This document shows positions 1-52,728 of a DNA stretch of 64,000 nt, one piece after another. Position numbers and translations under genes: made by a program. The notes under the pieces were generated by a model. That model was given only the letters and a program-made list of their open reading frames with translations. It had not been told where the DNA came from and ran no database searches. Each line of letters begins with the position of its first letter. Position 1 is the stretch's first letter. The DNA lies in NCBI GenBank assembly GCA_033032175.1, contig CM065322.1, positions 6,820,001 through 6,884,000 of the forward strand, read 5' to 3'. Origin of the DNA: Saturnia japonica (taxonomy: Eukaryota; Arthropoda; Insecta; Lepidoptera; Saturniidae).

Positions 1-709
1 TCGAAGTTCCCATTTTCTGTTCTGGACGATCGATTATCCGTAACAGCTTCAGAATTACCTGTAATGACATTTAAAAAATAATTTAAAAACAAACAATCGA
101 AATTGTTCAATTCAATTATTGTAAATATAAATTGCTTAGTTTTATATGTCAATTTTATTATTAAAGTTTTTAAAAACCTACGACTTTTCTTGCCGTGGTG
201 AAGTAGGAATTATAATATTAGTAAAACTATTAATGCGAACGAAGTCACGAGCGGTTGTTAGTGAAATATAAAAATTCTGTAAAATACGAAGTAAGTGCGG
301 TACTAACTAGGTGTACTGTAGGGCGTACTATTGTACCGCAAGGCAGCAGCCAATAGAAGCGCGGGCCAGGCACGTGCGTACTGCACGCGCGACGCTTCCG
401 CGCTCTCCGCACTGTAGAACGCTCCACCGCCGTGCGGTAACTGGGACGCGAATTCTGTCAATCAAATTTTTTTGTAATTTTTGAGAAACAAGAAAAGAGA
501 AATAGACAAGATAAACCTGAGGACTTTTATCTATAAATAACATGAAATATAAAAAAAAAAAAAAAAAGAAATATAAAAAAAAATATAAAAAAAAATAAAA
601 TATAAAAAAAAAAAAATATAAAAAATATAAAATTATGGAAAAGTACGAAAACCTAATTGATCAAACGGATTATGCACAAAAAACATCGATGTTTTAAAAA
701 AGTACTCAC
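1..709. other. HEATR5 intron; GC-rich island and A/T low complexity
   Basis: Intron sequence. About 300-440 is a GC-rich island of unknown origin in otherwise AT-rich DNA. About 545-632 is a run of (TATAAAAAA)-type low complexity. No exon is seen here. Confidence 0.6.
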
Positions 710-40270
<39,561 letters not shown>

Positions 40271-40743
40271 TGTGCTAAAACGTTAGAATATACAAATTGA
40301 AAATTGTATGATTGATTGTTATAAATAGTAAATGCCCATGTCATTGGGATGCCCTCTAAACCACATATGGGCATTCAAGTGGAAGAATTTTTTTCTCATA
40401 CAAAACCTAAGGACTCTTAGTAACCATTTAGGCTCCATCCTTCCTAAATTCACCTGTCCAAGTCATATTTTTGCTTTGCTACTTCCTCTTGATAGTTTCA
40501 GGTAAAAGTGGCAAGGCAAAAAATATAAATCAGCATTGTATAGAATGATTTACAAAAATTAATGTTTCCATTAATAAATGGTCCTACAAATAAATAGTTA
40601 TAACCCAGCTATAGCTAACAAAATTTGATAATGGTTTGCTTTGGCTGGAGCCTAACAAATTTGTTACCTATATGTCTGAAAAAAAGTTAACAATCTTACC
40701 CAATAGTACACATGAACATAAGTAACTCAAATTACCAATTTAA

Positions 40744-40952
40744 TCATGTAATTCAGGTTGTTACCTGAAAATGCATTTAGATGTTATGCTTTCTACACTC
40801 TTGTATCTTTTAATATAGGAGGCAAATATAAAGTTTATTGCCAGTGTATCATGTAATTCAGGTTGTTACCTGAAAATGCATTTAGATGTATGCTTTCTAC
40901 ACTCTTGTATCTTTTAATATAGGAGGCAAATATAAAGTTTATTGCCAGTGTA
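40744..40952. repeat. Tandem duplication of 105 bp upstream of HEATR5
   Basis: Two back-to-back copies start TCATGTAATTCAGGTTGTTA and end TTATTGCCAGTGTA. The second copy lacks one T. They are otherwise near identical, so the event is recent. It lies about 470 bp upstream of the HEATR5 start codon, in promoter, 5' UTR or 5' UTR intron. Confidence 0.9.
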
Positions 40953-41452
40953 TCATTTCAAAAAGAAATAGAATAGCAATAGTCTATGATTATGTTTCTA
41001 TTGTGGTGATAAAATTAGTTTGGCTAGGTTTGAACTGTGACCAGAAACAAATAATTATTTTTGAAAATTACATACATACCCTACATACATACTACCATAC
41101 AAGTCCTATATCTTGTCCACCAGGTTAACCACTTTTTGACAGTTATTGAAAGATGAAAATAGTGATTGCAGCAACGTGACAATGCCACAATTGATACTTT
41201 AATTAGTATTGATTATCAATTTTTTATTGTCAAATTGGAAATGGTGCGGTTTCTATTCCTATTCAAGTGTATAGTTTATTTTTACATATGTGGTTAATTT
41301 TTGCTATGTAGTAAGTAATATGTAACATAAATATGGAGTAAACACACCCTTTTTGTGCATAATATTTTATGATAGTTTTAAAATATCGAAATAAAACATT
41401 AACATCTTGTTTATGGAGGCAAATTCATGTCCTGGCAATACTAGCATAATGC

Positions 41453-41475
41453 TGCCGCCGCCATTTTGTTTGCTG
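41453..41475 (-). promoter_or_regulatory. Candidate HEATR5 promoter motif (YY1/Pho-like AAAATGGCGGC)
   Basis: On the minus strand CAAAATGGCGGCGGCAGC lies about 1.2 kb upstream of the HEATR5 ATG. AAnATGGCGGC is the YY1/Pleiohomeotic site often found at housekeeping starts. An AG acceptor at 40275-40276 would allow a 5' UTR intron between the two. This is inference only. Confidence 0.3.
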
Positions 41476-41639
41476 ACGGTTAACACTCTCCACTAGGAGT
41501 AATAGTGTTCTGTGGTTAACACTCAGCAACAGTTGCAACAAGAGGTCCGTACTTACTTGCTAGTCACTTTTCTGTATGCTGTTTTCCCATTTTTAATACG
41601 ACAAGTTGAGTACATTATATCTTCCTCCATGTTAAATTG

Positions 41640-42240
41640 AAAAAAACAGTCGAATACCATGAAGAAATCAATACTGAAGTCTTTAAAGGTTGGTTTCAAG
41701 AATTACTGTTGACACTAGAGGAACCGTCTGTTATCGTCATGGATAACACACCGTATCACTCTCGCCAATTGGATAATAAGTCTCAGATATTATAAACTGG
41801 CTTCGCAATAATGGCGAAAGCATAGACGAATCTATGTTGAAGTGTGAGCTGATAAGCATTTTAAAAACAAAAAAACAAAAACCCAGATACATGGTGGACG
41901 AAATGGCAGCAGAACATGGCCATACCACTGCCAATATAATGCTATCGAAATCATACGGACACAAGTCAAAAGATATGTTGCCAGAAATAACACTGGTCCA
42001 CCATTTACAGCTAATAAGATGCTCCAATTATTAAAGGATTCTTGTAATCAAGTGATACCTGAAAATTTGTCTAGTGTAGTGGAAAGAACTGTACAACTAA
42101 TATTATCGGATTGGGAAAGAGATGTGCCCTTCGACACCATTATAGAGCAAGAACCAATCACAATAAATTTAGATGAAGACGGCGAGTCTTCAGACAAAAG
42201 CTCATGTCGAAAGAGGACTAATAATAAACAAATATGAATA
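41640..42240 (+). pseudogene. IS630/Tc1-type (DDE_3) transposase fossil, C-terminal half
   Basis: Reading with frame changes: EYHEEINTEVFKGWFQELLL, then EPSVIVMDNTPYHSRQLDNK (catalytic D in MDN), then MVDEMAAEHGHTT, then the YHC..NAIEIIRTQVKRYVA block with the catalytic E, ending SCRKRTNNKQI at a stop. It is related to the fossil at 52729-54010. The N-terminal half is gone. Confidence 0.8.
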
Positions 42241-42774
42241 AATATTCATCTGGTTGTTTTAATTTTCGTATACAAACCCCTTAATATAGCCATTGATTTA
42301 TTTTGAAAAAGATTCTATTTCATTTATAATATTTTATTGATATTTGAGTGAATTCAATTTACTGATACTGGTTTATATATCATGTATAAAATTATTACAG
42401 TGAATATATTTGATCCCATCACCAGTTAGGATAGAATGTAATTAAATTTAATATGATTAACAATTATCACTTTTTTGCAAAACCTGTTACATTTACTGTA
42501 TTAAATTGTTTGTAAGAAGTCATAATTAAGATAATGTAATAACATAAAGCAGTTACAATATTTATTTTTAAACTCATTTTAAAGTTAACTTTTACGTAAT
42601 TTGAAACAGTTATGTTCTAAAGCAGCTGTTAAAAAGTTGTTAATCTGGTGGACAAGGTATAGATAGACATAATCTTTTAAATAATTAATAAAATTGAAGT
42701 GTCTTTTGTAATATCAAAATAAAAGCTTTTACGAAATGCATATGAAATATATACAATACCTATAACAAAACATC

Positions 42775-43192
42775 CATTTTTTAAATGTTTGTCTGTCTGG
42801 CTGTTTGTTCCAGGTAATCTCCGAAACAGTTGAACCGATTTTGATGAGACTTTCACTGGTAGATAGCTGATTTTATAGAGAGTAACTTAGGCTACTTTTG
42901 TTTTTTTTTAAGAATTAGGGTTTAACGCAAATAAAAAAACTGGTCATGGTGAATCAATTTGGGAGCTTAAATAGCTTACACTGAGTAAACCATAAGAGAT
43001 ATCTCAAATTAATGTACTACATAAATTGTAGACATTAAAAAGATCTACAAAAAAGTCACCGAGAGTATATATCCATTTTCTAAGGAACACCCTTAATAAG
43101 GATTTTTGTCTTTAAAGTAACTGGGAGCAGGAAGCAAGATTTGCGCGGGCATTCTGTAGTCCACGTGAACAAATCCAAAGGCACAGCTAGTC
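42775..43192 (+). repeat. Helitron-like repeat
   Basis: It holds GGTAATCTCCGAAACAGTTG, ACCGATTTTGATGAGACTTT, GAGTAACTTAGGCTAC and ends GGCATTCTGTAGTCCACGTG then GGCACAGCTAGTC. The order matches the inverted copy at 31880-32260. The CTAGT end suggests a non-autonomous Helitron. Confidence 0.65.
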
Positions 43193-43194
43193 TC

Positions 43195-45100
43195 TAAATT
43201 AAAAATCTCAAAAACTATTTGTTGTAGAATTTTTTTTCCTTCACAGAGATCACCTCGTCCCAGCTCCATCCCTTCACATCATCAAATTCAGTGGTATGTA
43301 ATTTTATTTACACATAAAATTTATAGTTATCAAAATTATTTGAATATTAAAACTTTATTTACCTAAGTTACAGTTTGTAGTATTAACTGCTAGTTCATAT
43401 TCAACATATCTACGTACACATTTTAATAATAAAATTAGATGTTAAAACTGCCTACCTACATAAGTATCTGGTGTGTTCAACTTGTCACTATTAGTGTTTC
43501 GTGAGCAATGAATAATATAATAGGTGTGGCGTCAAAATATGAATCAACTGTTATTTAAGTGCCACAACTTATTTCTATACCAAATATACAACAAAAAATC
43601 TTTGTTCATTAATACACAAGTTATTAACCACAAAAAACCAATAACTATACAAAATATGATTTCTTATTATAAACAGAACAAACCTTAGAGGAATCTAATT
43701 ATATTTAAGAAAGCAATAATCCAACTTTCATATAAGAGATTAATAAAGGTAATTCTTTAAGATTTTGGTGCCCAGTAGATAGGAAAACACTTTCCTTACA
43801 TAAATAAATAAATATACACATAGACCAAAATATACACTTGACAATGATTTATATTTTGCTTGACACCAATTATGACAATCAATGACAATGCCAGTGTTGC
43901 CAGTGGCCGATAGTGAAAACTTACCAAGGACTGCTCAAAAAGTAACATTTTGATCACAAAAGTAACGCATTCTCATAATATTGTCAAAGAAACGCAATTT
44001 TGTCCTTACTTATAGTAGAGGTGTTATATTAGGCTAATATATTGGTATTCTAATATGGAATATATTAGTTAACTCATATTAGGTTCCCGTACCTATTATT
44101 TGGTATTACAGTAGACGCATTTTAAACTAAGTCGTCGGGCAATAATTGTCATTGACAGTAGGAATCAGAGATAAATAACAATTGAGATGGCAATCTTCAT
44201 ACTAATTATTTAACACGATAATGAAGGTTTGTCTGTGGTTGTGAAAACAATCTTTATATCTATATATTTCATTCATAATTAATACCACCGTCTCTTTTAC
44301 TCTTGTGCAAGTCGTATATATAACCCCTTTTGCATCCTTTTCTTTCAGAACTTAATATATGAATATGTAGTTTCGAATAGTGGTGTAAAACTGGAATACG
44401 TACCGATAACGTTTTGTTGAATCGGTAAACTAGTGAGGTACTTTACGATTTATTTTTGAATGATTTTACCGGTTCTTATTAAAGTTCTTTTAGAATTTAT
44501 TTTCATGTATTTACTCACAATAAAATAAAACTGCACATATAAGAACTCATTATTTATTTTTATTACAATTACAATATATAAATAGCATAATGGATATTAA
44601 AAGTTTCATTAGATTTTGTAACAATTAGCAATCGACCGCCAATTCTTACGCTTTAATTACAATAAAATATAGTATTAAAATACGGTACTCATCGAAAAAG
44701 TAGCTTTATTGTATTATAGTGAAATAATGTTTAGAATCAAATCCGTAATTGAAATTGAACCTTTTCGTAATATTAGTCATAGATGATTGTTTATAAGAAT
44801 GTCGAGTAGGTAATCAAAAATGGTTAAAGTTGAACAAATAAAATGATTAATTGTTACACGCAAATCAACTTTTCCTTCGTACTTTACGGACTTAGGACCG
44901 ACTTTATGCATTCGTTTTCAGAACCGTATGTATTGTATTATAGGATGATAAACTGCATGAAGGTGTATTTAAAAAGAAGACTGCGTGTTTGTTGATTCCT
45001 AGAGAATCAATACGAATTAGACAAATATTAGCAGTATAAAAAATAAATATTTATCTATCAATATACAAGTAATTAACAAATTAAAGAAATTGCTATAAAT
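43195..45100. other. AT-rich intergenic DNA
   Basis: Nothing coding was recognised. A word at 44158-44183 (GTAGGAAT then CAGAGATAAATAACAATT) returns in the same orientation at 52228-52259 with a 6-bp GTGCAC between its two halves. Confidence 0.5.
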
Positions 45101-47830
45101 AAATAATAAGCCAATGTACTTCACACCAAACAATTACAAAGGAAATTCCGCTAGGCTTTTAAATATTACAATAAACATTATTAGGTTCTATACAGATTTT
45201 GACTTATGTGTGTCATGCATTTACAAAATTATATATATTATAATAATAGTATTAATGATATAACAATATTGTTTCACATTAAATGATATTTATTTATATA
45301 AAAATAAACTTAAAACCTAGAATTATTAAAATAATATAAACTAGGTAGAACTTATGTATTTGTACCAAGGCATGATAAAAAATAAATGAAGACTTAATCT
45401 ACATTTACTATAAAAATATTTCTTAAACATATCTTAAATAGCAAAAAAAAATTGATGTAGTTTGATTTATTAAATTGTATATTATACAATAGGCATGATA
45501 AATTTTGTTATGAATTTAAAAAATTATACTATAATAATATTACTGGTGTAACAATATTGTTTTACATTATATTTACCTATATGTAATTTACTTATATACA
45601 AAAATCATATACAGTATAAAGAACTTAAGTATTTAAACCAATGCATCATAATTATTATTATGTATTTACAAAACTATGACATAATAATACCTACTATTGA
45701 TGTAATATTATATCACATTATTATGTAATTTATTTACTTATAAATAACATACAGATTACTTCAAAATATTGCATAAGAAAACTAAATCCTAATCTACATT
45801 TATAAAACCATTCCTTTCAACAGCCTTTAGGTTACAAAATATTTTACAATTTCTTAAGACTGGAATTATTAAAATAAAATGCATTAGAACCAATGCATGA
45901 AAAAAAATTTATGCGTTTATAAAATTATAATATTACTGATTTGACATTCTTGTCTTACATTATATAAATATATTATTTATTTATAAAAAAATAACATACT
46001 GATAACTTTAAAACATGATATAAAAACTAAATCCCAACTTACATTTACTATAAAAATAATTCTTTCAACAAGTCTTAAATTGTAAAAGAAAGTGATGTAC
46101 CTTCATTTACAATAATATAGAATAGCCCTTATGTGTTTAGAACAAGGCATGATAAATTTTGTTATGTATTTACAAAACTATAATAATATTTCTGGTTTAA
46201 CAATATTTGTATTACATTATATATGTTATTAATTTATTTCAAAAATAACATACTGGTAACTTTAAAATATGGTATAAAAAACTAAGTCCTAATTTACATT
46301 TACTTTAAAAATATCTCTTTCAACATCTCTTAAATTGCAAAAATAATGTGATGTACCTTCATTTAAAATAATATAGAATAGCCCTTATGTGTTTGGAACA
46401 CGACATGATAAATTTTCTTATGTATTTACAAAATTATAATAATATTTCTTGTTTAACAATATTTGTATTACATTATATATGTTATTTATTTATTTCAAAA
46501 ATAACATACTGGTAACTTTAAAATATGGTATAAAAAACTAAGTCCTAATTTACATTTACTTTAAAAATATCTCTTTCAACATCTCTTAAATTGCAAAAAT
46601 AATGTGATGTACTTTAATTTAAAATAATATAGAATAGCCCTTATGTGTTTGGAACACGACATGATAAATTTTGTTATGTATTTACAAAATTATAATAATA
46701 TTTCTGGTTTAACAATATTTGTCTTACATTATATATGTTATTTATTTATTTCAAAAATAACATACTGGTAACTTTAAAATATGGTATAAAAAACTAAGTC
46801 CTAATTTACATCTACTTTAAAAATATCTCTTTCAACATCTCTTAAATTGCAAAAATAATGTGATGTACTTTAATTTAAAATAATATAGAATAGCCCTTAT
46901 GTGTTTGGAACACGACATGATAAATTTTGTTATGTATTTACAAAATTATAATAATATTTCTGGTTTAACAATATTTGTCTTACATTATATATGTTATTTA
47001 TTTTTTTCAAAAATAACATACTGGTAACTTTAAAATATGGTATAAAAAACTAAGTCCTAATTTACATTTACTTTAAAAATATCTCTTTCAACATCTCTTA
47101 AATTGCAAAAATAATGTGATGTACTTTAATTTAAAATAATATAGAATAGCCCTTATGTGTTTGGAACACGACATGATAAATTTTGTTATGTATTTACAAA
47201 ATTATAATAATATTTCTGGTTTAACAATATTTGTCTTACATTATATATGTTATTTATTTTTTTCAAAAATAACATACTGGTAACTTTAAAATATGGTATA
47301 AAAAAACTAAGTCCTAATTTACATTTACTTTAAAAATATCTCTTTCAACATCTCTTAAATTGCAAAAATAATGTGATGTACCTTCATTTAAAATAATATA
47401 GAATAGCCCTTATGTGTTTGGAACACGACATGATAAATTTTCTTATGTATTAACAAAATTATAATAATATTTCTGGTTTAACAATATTTGTATTACATTA
47501 TATATGTTATTTATTTATTTCAAAAATAACATACTGGTAACTTTAAAATATGGTATAAAAAACTAAGTCCTAATTTACATTTACTTTAAAAATATCTCTT
47601 TCAACATCTCTTAAATTGCAAAAATAATGTAATGTACTTTAATTTAAAATAATATAGAACAGCCCTAATGTATTTGGAACAAAGCATGATACATTTTGTT
47701 ATGTATTTACAAAATTATACTATAATAATAACATTACTGATGTAATATTGTTTTATGAACTACAAAATTATATACAAAAGTTATACAATGTACCTTGATT
47801 TATGAAAATAATATGTACTTAGTAAAACTT
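45100..47830. repeat. Satellite array, unit about 256 bp
   Basis: The word AATAGCCCTTATGTGTTTGG or a close form starts at 46121, 46377, 46633, 46889, 47145, 47402 and (decayed) 47659, so the step is 256-257 bp. Central units (about 46370-47400) differ at only a few positions. Units further left (45100-46090) and the last one at the right are increasingly diverged. The array is very AT-rich, non-coding, and adjoins the 3' end of the P-like transposase gene. Confidence 0.93.
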
Positions 47831-48018
47831 ATGTAAGGGATTATTATTAATTGGAAAACAAAACATTTACAACTGAACATAATAAGAAGACAACAGGGCT
47901 TTTTTACAATTCTCGCATTCTTTACATTGCAAATTTGGTATTAAGTAATGACAAATATAACCAGCAATATATGATACAGTTTTGTTTTGTAGAACATTCT
48001 CAGAAGGAATTACATTCT

Positions 48019-51000
48019 CTATGAAGTGAACCTAATATCAAGTTGAATATCATCATTATGAAATCCATATTTTTTGCGATTTACAAAATTTTCAAGTGTA
48101 CCTGACATTTTATCATCATCATTGGCACAATTAGTGTACAGTGACTTGCCAGTGGTTATGTTGTTAATCATTAAAGTTTTAAAAGCAGAAACAAAATGAT
48201 TACAGTCGGGATTTATACTGAACTGACCATGTGCTCTTACTTGTCCAAAAAAGTTTTCTAATGGGTCTTGATTTAAACGTCTGAGACTCAAAAATTTCAC
48301 ACCGTCAATTGAACATAAGTCGGTCCATAAAAGTTTAATTGATTTAATATTATGTATAAAATGCTTAAGTGATAAGGGCTTGCTTTCCCTTTCGTTGGAA
48401 GAGTCCAACCGCATTGAATCTAGTTTTTTCACAGCAGTATCCCAAAATTCCAAATGTTCTGAATTTAATGACAAAGCATGCTGTAATTTATCTCCAGAGA
48501 AACCAAAACCATTTAGGCTATCAAATAAGTTATTAACAAACAAAAGGATTTCTGCTGTGAATAAACCACTTTCAATGTCTATATTTGAATGAGCATACTC
48601 ATGTTCCTGTATATATAACAGTGACTTCATATATACTTCCAGTGATGTGGACACTTGTCGGCTGAAAACCTGAGCTGCAAGTTTGTTTGATCTGGAAGAA
48701 TATATACAATAATATAATAAATAAAGTAGCCAAGTAAAAAGTCATCAAATAAAAAAAAAGTTGACCCTGCAAGGGTACCAGGCAGATGTGAAACATCTTA
48801 GTGGATATTTGAAAAAATACGACGGGTGATCCCGAAATATGACAAACCAAAGGAAAGTCCCTGTGAAGATGCTTATTTTATCACTATAGGTATGGCTGTC
48901 GTGACCCCTACCACTCAACTTGATCACTGGATATACACCGGCTAATACCAAAACAACAAACCAACAGAAAGTCACCGTGAAATTGTTTATTTTGTAACAA
49001 TGTGTATGGTAGTCATAACCCTTACCACTAAACCATTTTGTGTTATCTCCGGACATACAAACAGATAGACATACAGACAAAATAATTTTTTATGCTACAT
49101 TCGTGGTCAGTATCGTTCATATAGTAATGTGTAACAGAAAATTTTGAAAGAAATTACATGTTCAGACAGAACTACAGATTTATTAATATAGATATGTTAT
49201 TGGCAATATATGAAATGTCGGAATTTGAGTGAGTGGGAATGAATGAAATAAAGAGAATGACTACATACTTTGCCTAGGTATTCTATATATGTACGTTACA
49301 AAATACCAATGATGCTCGGTTAGATTAGGTTGTACTTGTGAACAAGTACTAGCGAGCCAACCTTGTCAGCAGTTGGCGAATGCCACAGTCTCAATAGAAT
49401 GCGTAGGAAATGATATAAATGACGTTTATACCTCAATAAAACAGTTCGTACAAGTCCGGTCGTTACACCGCTATGCCAATTCCACGATGAATATAGGCAT
49501 GAAAATCATGTATGTTACATGCCATGGTTTCATCACGATGTTTTTCTAAACTAAAAGGCTGACCTTATAGTTAAGGTAAGTAAGTACCCAAGTATTCATG
49601 TATTCATTATAGTTTTGAAACCTATAATGACCGATACAATTTCCGAAATTGCTACCACTAAACTATCATTGCTTAAAACATATACATATATATCTTTTCA
49701 TAAGAATATATATAAATACTTTGTTTTTAAAACATAAATGAATGCAGATTTAAACTTTTAACTGAACAGGATGATATTATTATTAATACTTACTTTGATC
49801 TAAAAAAAAATTATTAATAAAAATATGTACTACATGGCCTGTGCAACATTACACAAACATTGGATTATCTTAAAAATGTATGTACTTTCTAAGAAACAGA
49901 CACTTTTATAAGTAAAATTATAAAAAGATACTGCTAATAAATAAGAGAAGGAAACCATTTAAACTTATGTGTCCTACAAGTTACTATTTACATTAATGTG
50001 TTATGATATTTTATTCTTGATAATTAAATCAATCTTCACAAAAATTCCCTAACATAAACTGGGTAAGTTTACAATTATTAATTACCTTCATTTTATCATA
50101 TGTACTTGGTTTTATATGTTTATCTGTGAGTTTAGTGCTTCTTGCTCTTCCACCAATGCCATCTACTTTATGAAGCATTTCAATGAACTGCCATTGTGCC
50201 CGCTGATCACCACTGAGAAGATGTTTTTTCTGAAAATTGTTTCGGAAACCTTTTAATAAATGTGGTACATCATAAATATGATATAAAAGGTTATTACCAA
50301 TGCAATAATAAATATTCCCATCCCTACAGGTATCGCTGTGTAACAGATTTATATTTGAGTCACATATTAATGATTTAATAGTTGCAACATTTGCAGAACC
50401 TTGGTCACTGACTGTAGCTCTGACTATGAAGCCAGTATTAAAAATGGCAGAAGTTACTTCTTTTATAATGTTTTTTAATATAAGTGTTTTTATGCCATCT
50501 CGAGCAAAATAAAAGGCAATTGGTATTTTCCATGGAGCAAATAAACCACGCAACATAAACACAAGAGCTTTATCTGCTACATTGTTAGTGCGTTTTCCAG
50601 AACCTAAATCCTCAAAGCCCTCAATAACACCCGTATGAAAGTTAAAATACAAGTTTTTGTATATAGACATCTCATCGAACAATAATGTACATTGTTTGTA
50701 TAAAGCAGGTTTATCTTTAGCTGCATCTGACAAATGTTGAAATATGAAGTCATTAATACCTGGCCGCAAGGGTATATTACTAAGAATAGAATTAATAGTA
50801 GATTTAGATGGTAATGCTAAATGTTTTCGTAAAAATCTATAGCACTTAGGGCTCAATTTATATAGAGACAGAGAAAAGATTTTCTCCTCATTTGTAAAAC
50901 GCCGACCTTTAGGTGAAATACCAGTGAAACGTAACTGTGAATCTACCAATAATTTACCAAAAGTGCTTAATATGTTGTATTTTTTTAAATACATCTTCGT

Positions 51001-51759
51001 TTTTGGAGCATTTACTACTGATTTAATCTTTAATTTATTATATCTTAATTGCAAAAGGCGTAATTTACGTTTTAAAATCCTATTATTACTACGTAATATT
51101 TGTTTACGTGGAGTAATCTGCTTTGGTTCTATACGAACCTTTCTAGTTAAATTAACCTGGCTGCTGTTTCTGATGTTTCTATTAATAAAGCAAACAGGTG
51201 ATGTTTGTAAAGAACATATTGCCTTATTGGAAGAAGTGGATGAGGGCATATTTGTTGGTTCATATTCATAAGTTGGTTGAAAAGTGTTAGTAGGTAAATG
51301 AAACTTGGTATGAGATGAATTTGCAGCCATATTTAAGTCGCAACTCAAATTATCTGTTTGCATGCCAGTAAGTTTTATTTGTTCTACAGAGGGGTTATTC
51401 GTATGGAGAAACGGCCGGACTACTCTAAAAGTATAAGGTTCTTTGGTACTAGGGGTATTAGTAGAAGAAATAATTTCTAAATAAGCTTGGTGTTTGTTTA
51501 ATGTATGGTCTTGCACATTACTTAAGTTCAGTGAAGGAATTGCATCAATACTTAACTTTTGTCTCTCATTAATATGTTCAGGGATGAAATGTAAAATACA
51601 AATACGAACATTTTCTAGTTGAGTAACCCGATACCGTCGTAAGAACGGGCATGCCTTCAACCACTTATTCCATCTTACTTTGTTTGTAAAAGGTACACAA
51701 AAATGCTTAATATTCGGACGCCGACTACGGCAACCAGGAACAACACAATTGGAAACCAT
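48019..51759 (-). CDS. P-superfamily (THAP9-like) transposase, two exons
   Basis: Exon A (about 50086-51759) opens MVSNCVVPGCRSRRPNIKHF, a THAP zinc finger (C5, C10, C54, H57), then a basic coiled segment, then the RNase-H core: LLFDEMSIYKNLYFN (D362), VSDQGSAN (D452) and YHIYDVPHLLKGFRNNF. Exon B (48019 to about 48691) carries LAAQVFSRQVSTSLEVYM, then LRRLNQDPLENFFGQVRAHG with the acidic catalytic E, and stops at 48019-48021. Together it is about 780 residues, like P-element transposase (751). A donor lies at 50085-50086 (AAG|GTAATT). The exact acceptor is unresolved: 48670 keeps phase but drops LAAQ, while 48692 keeps LAAQ but needs another donor. The element's terminal repeats were not found. 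It could be a domesticated gene, but the adjoining satellite and fossils favour a transposon. Confidence 0.85.
48842..49075. repeat. Degenerate 114-bp direct repeat in the P-like intron
   Basis: Two diverged units start ACAAACCA(A/A)(A/C)(G/A)GAAAGTC at 48842 and 48956, each with GTATGG(C/T) and CCCTACCACT-like words. They lie in the intron between the two transposase exons. Confidence 0.65.
49315..50028. other. Intron of the P-like gene with an inverted SINE-like piece
   Basis: Near 49524-49550 it holds TGGTTTCATCACGATGTTTT, the reverse complement of the SINE word at 11017-11037. The remainder is AT-rich with nothing recognised. Confidence 0.5.
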
Positions 51760-52728
51760 AATTTTAAGTCAATACTTATTAATCAAAAAATAACACGTTC
51801 AACTGATAAACACACAAAATTTCGAATATTTACGAAAACATCTATAGTACACAATTAAGTAATTATATGGAAAATAAAAATATTATAAAATTGTAAATTG
51901 TTGCGTCCACGCTGTCACAGAAACGTCGCCACAAGAATTTCTCCACAATCCACAAGAAAAAAGTGAAAAACAATGGCGGCTAGCTTCGAAACAGCTTTGT
52001 TGTAATTTACAAATTTAGTCTGTTTGACAGCAATGACAGCTAAACATGAATGAATTTTTAAACTTAAACAACCAATGAGTATGTACCTTTCCATGTGTAA
52101 ATTATAACGTGTGCGAAAGAAAGAATAAAGGGTAGGACTAATACGATTATGGATTATTTTCAGGTATAAATGAGATAGATAATTATGGAAATTGGGACAT
52201 AAAAATTTTTTGAGCTTTACGAGCCTGGTAGGAATGTGCACCAGAGATAAATAACAATTATGTGCACGCAATGCAACCAGTTATCGATTACTTAGCTATC
52301 GCGCACGTGGGGTTGATACGTCATCAAAAACAAAATATCTTTTATTCAATTTAGACTCTAAGAAGGCTCTTATGAATGTCAAAACACTACCACCGGTTCG
52401 GAAAACATCCCTGACATCGAGAAGAATCGACAAGAAACTCGATCAGTTTAATCTTATTATCTTTTTTTTTTAACTGGATATACAGTATTCAATTATATAA
52501 AGTTATTATCATTTTCAGTAGATGTACAGAGAGGCAATCACATCCAGACATCACCACCTCCACTCCCGATTGGTCGTTACGAGTATGAGTTGTTGTTATT
52601 CGATAAATATGAGATTTTTTGTTAGGACACTTATTACATTACTTATGCTTCGTTATGCAATACGCACAATGGAGAATTTATTTTCTAACGTGGTTTTGAA
52701 GAAATTAAATGGTAACATCAACGCTTAA
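51760..52728. other. Upstream region of the P-like transposase
   Basis: It probably contains the promoter and the 5' end of the P-like element, but no inverted terminal repeat could be matched to the other side. The partner of the direct repeat at 44158-44183 lies at 52228-52259. Confidence 0.45.

Noticed and set aside
45100..47830. Regular repeats as a CRISPR array
   Set aside because: The whole 256-bp unit is repeated with no variable spacers, in a eukaryotic genome. It is a satellite.
48019..51759. Host THAP9-like gene
   Set aside because: It cannot be excluded, but the transposon-rich setting, adjoining satellite and lack of nearby host exons make a P-like element the simpler reading.
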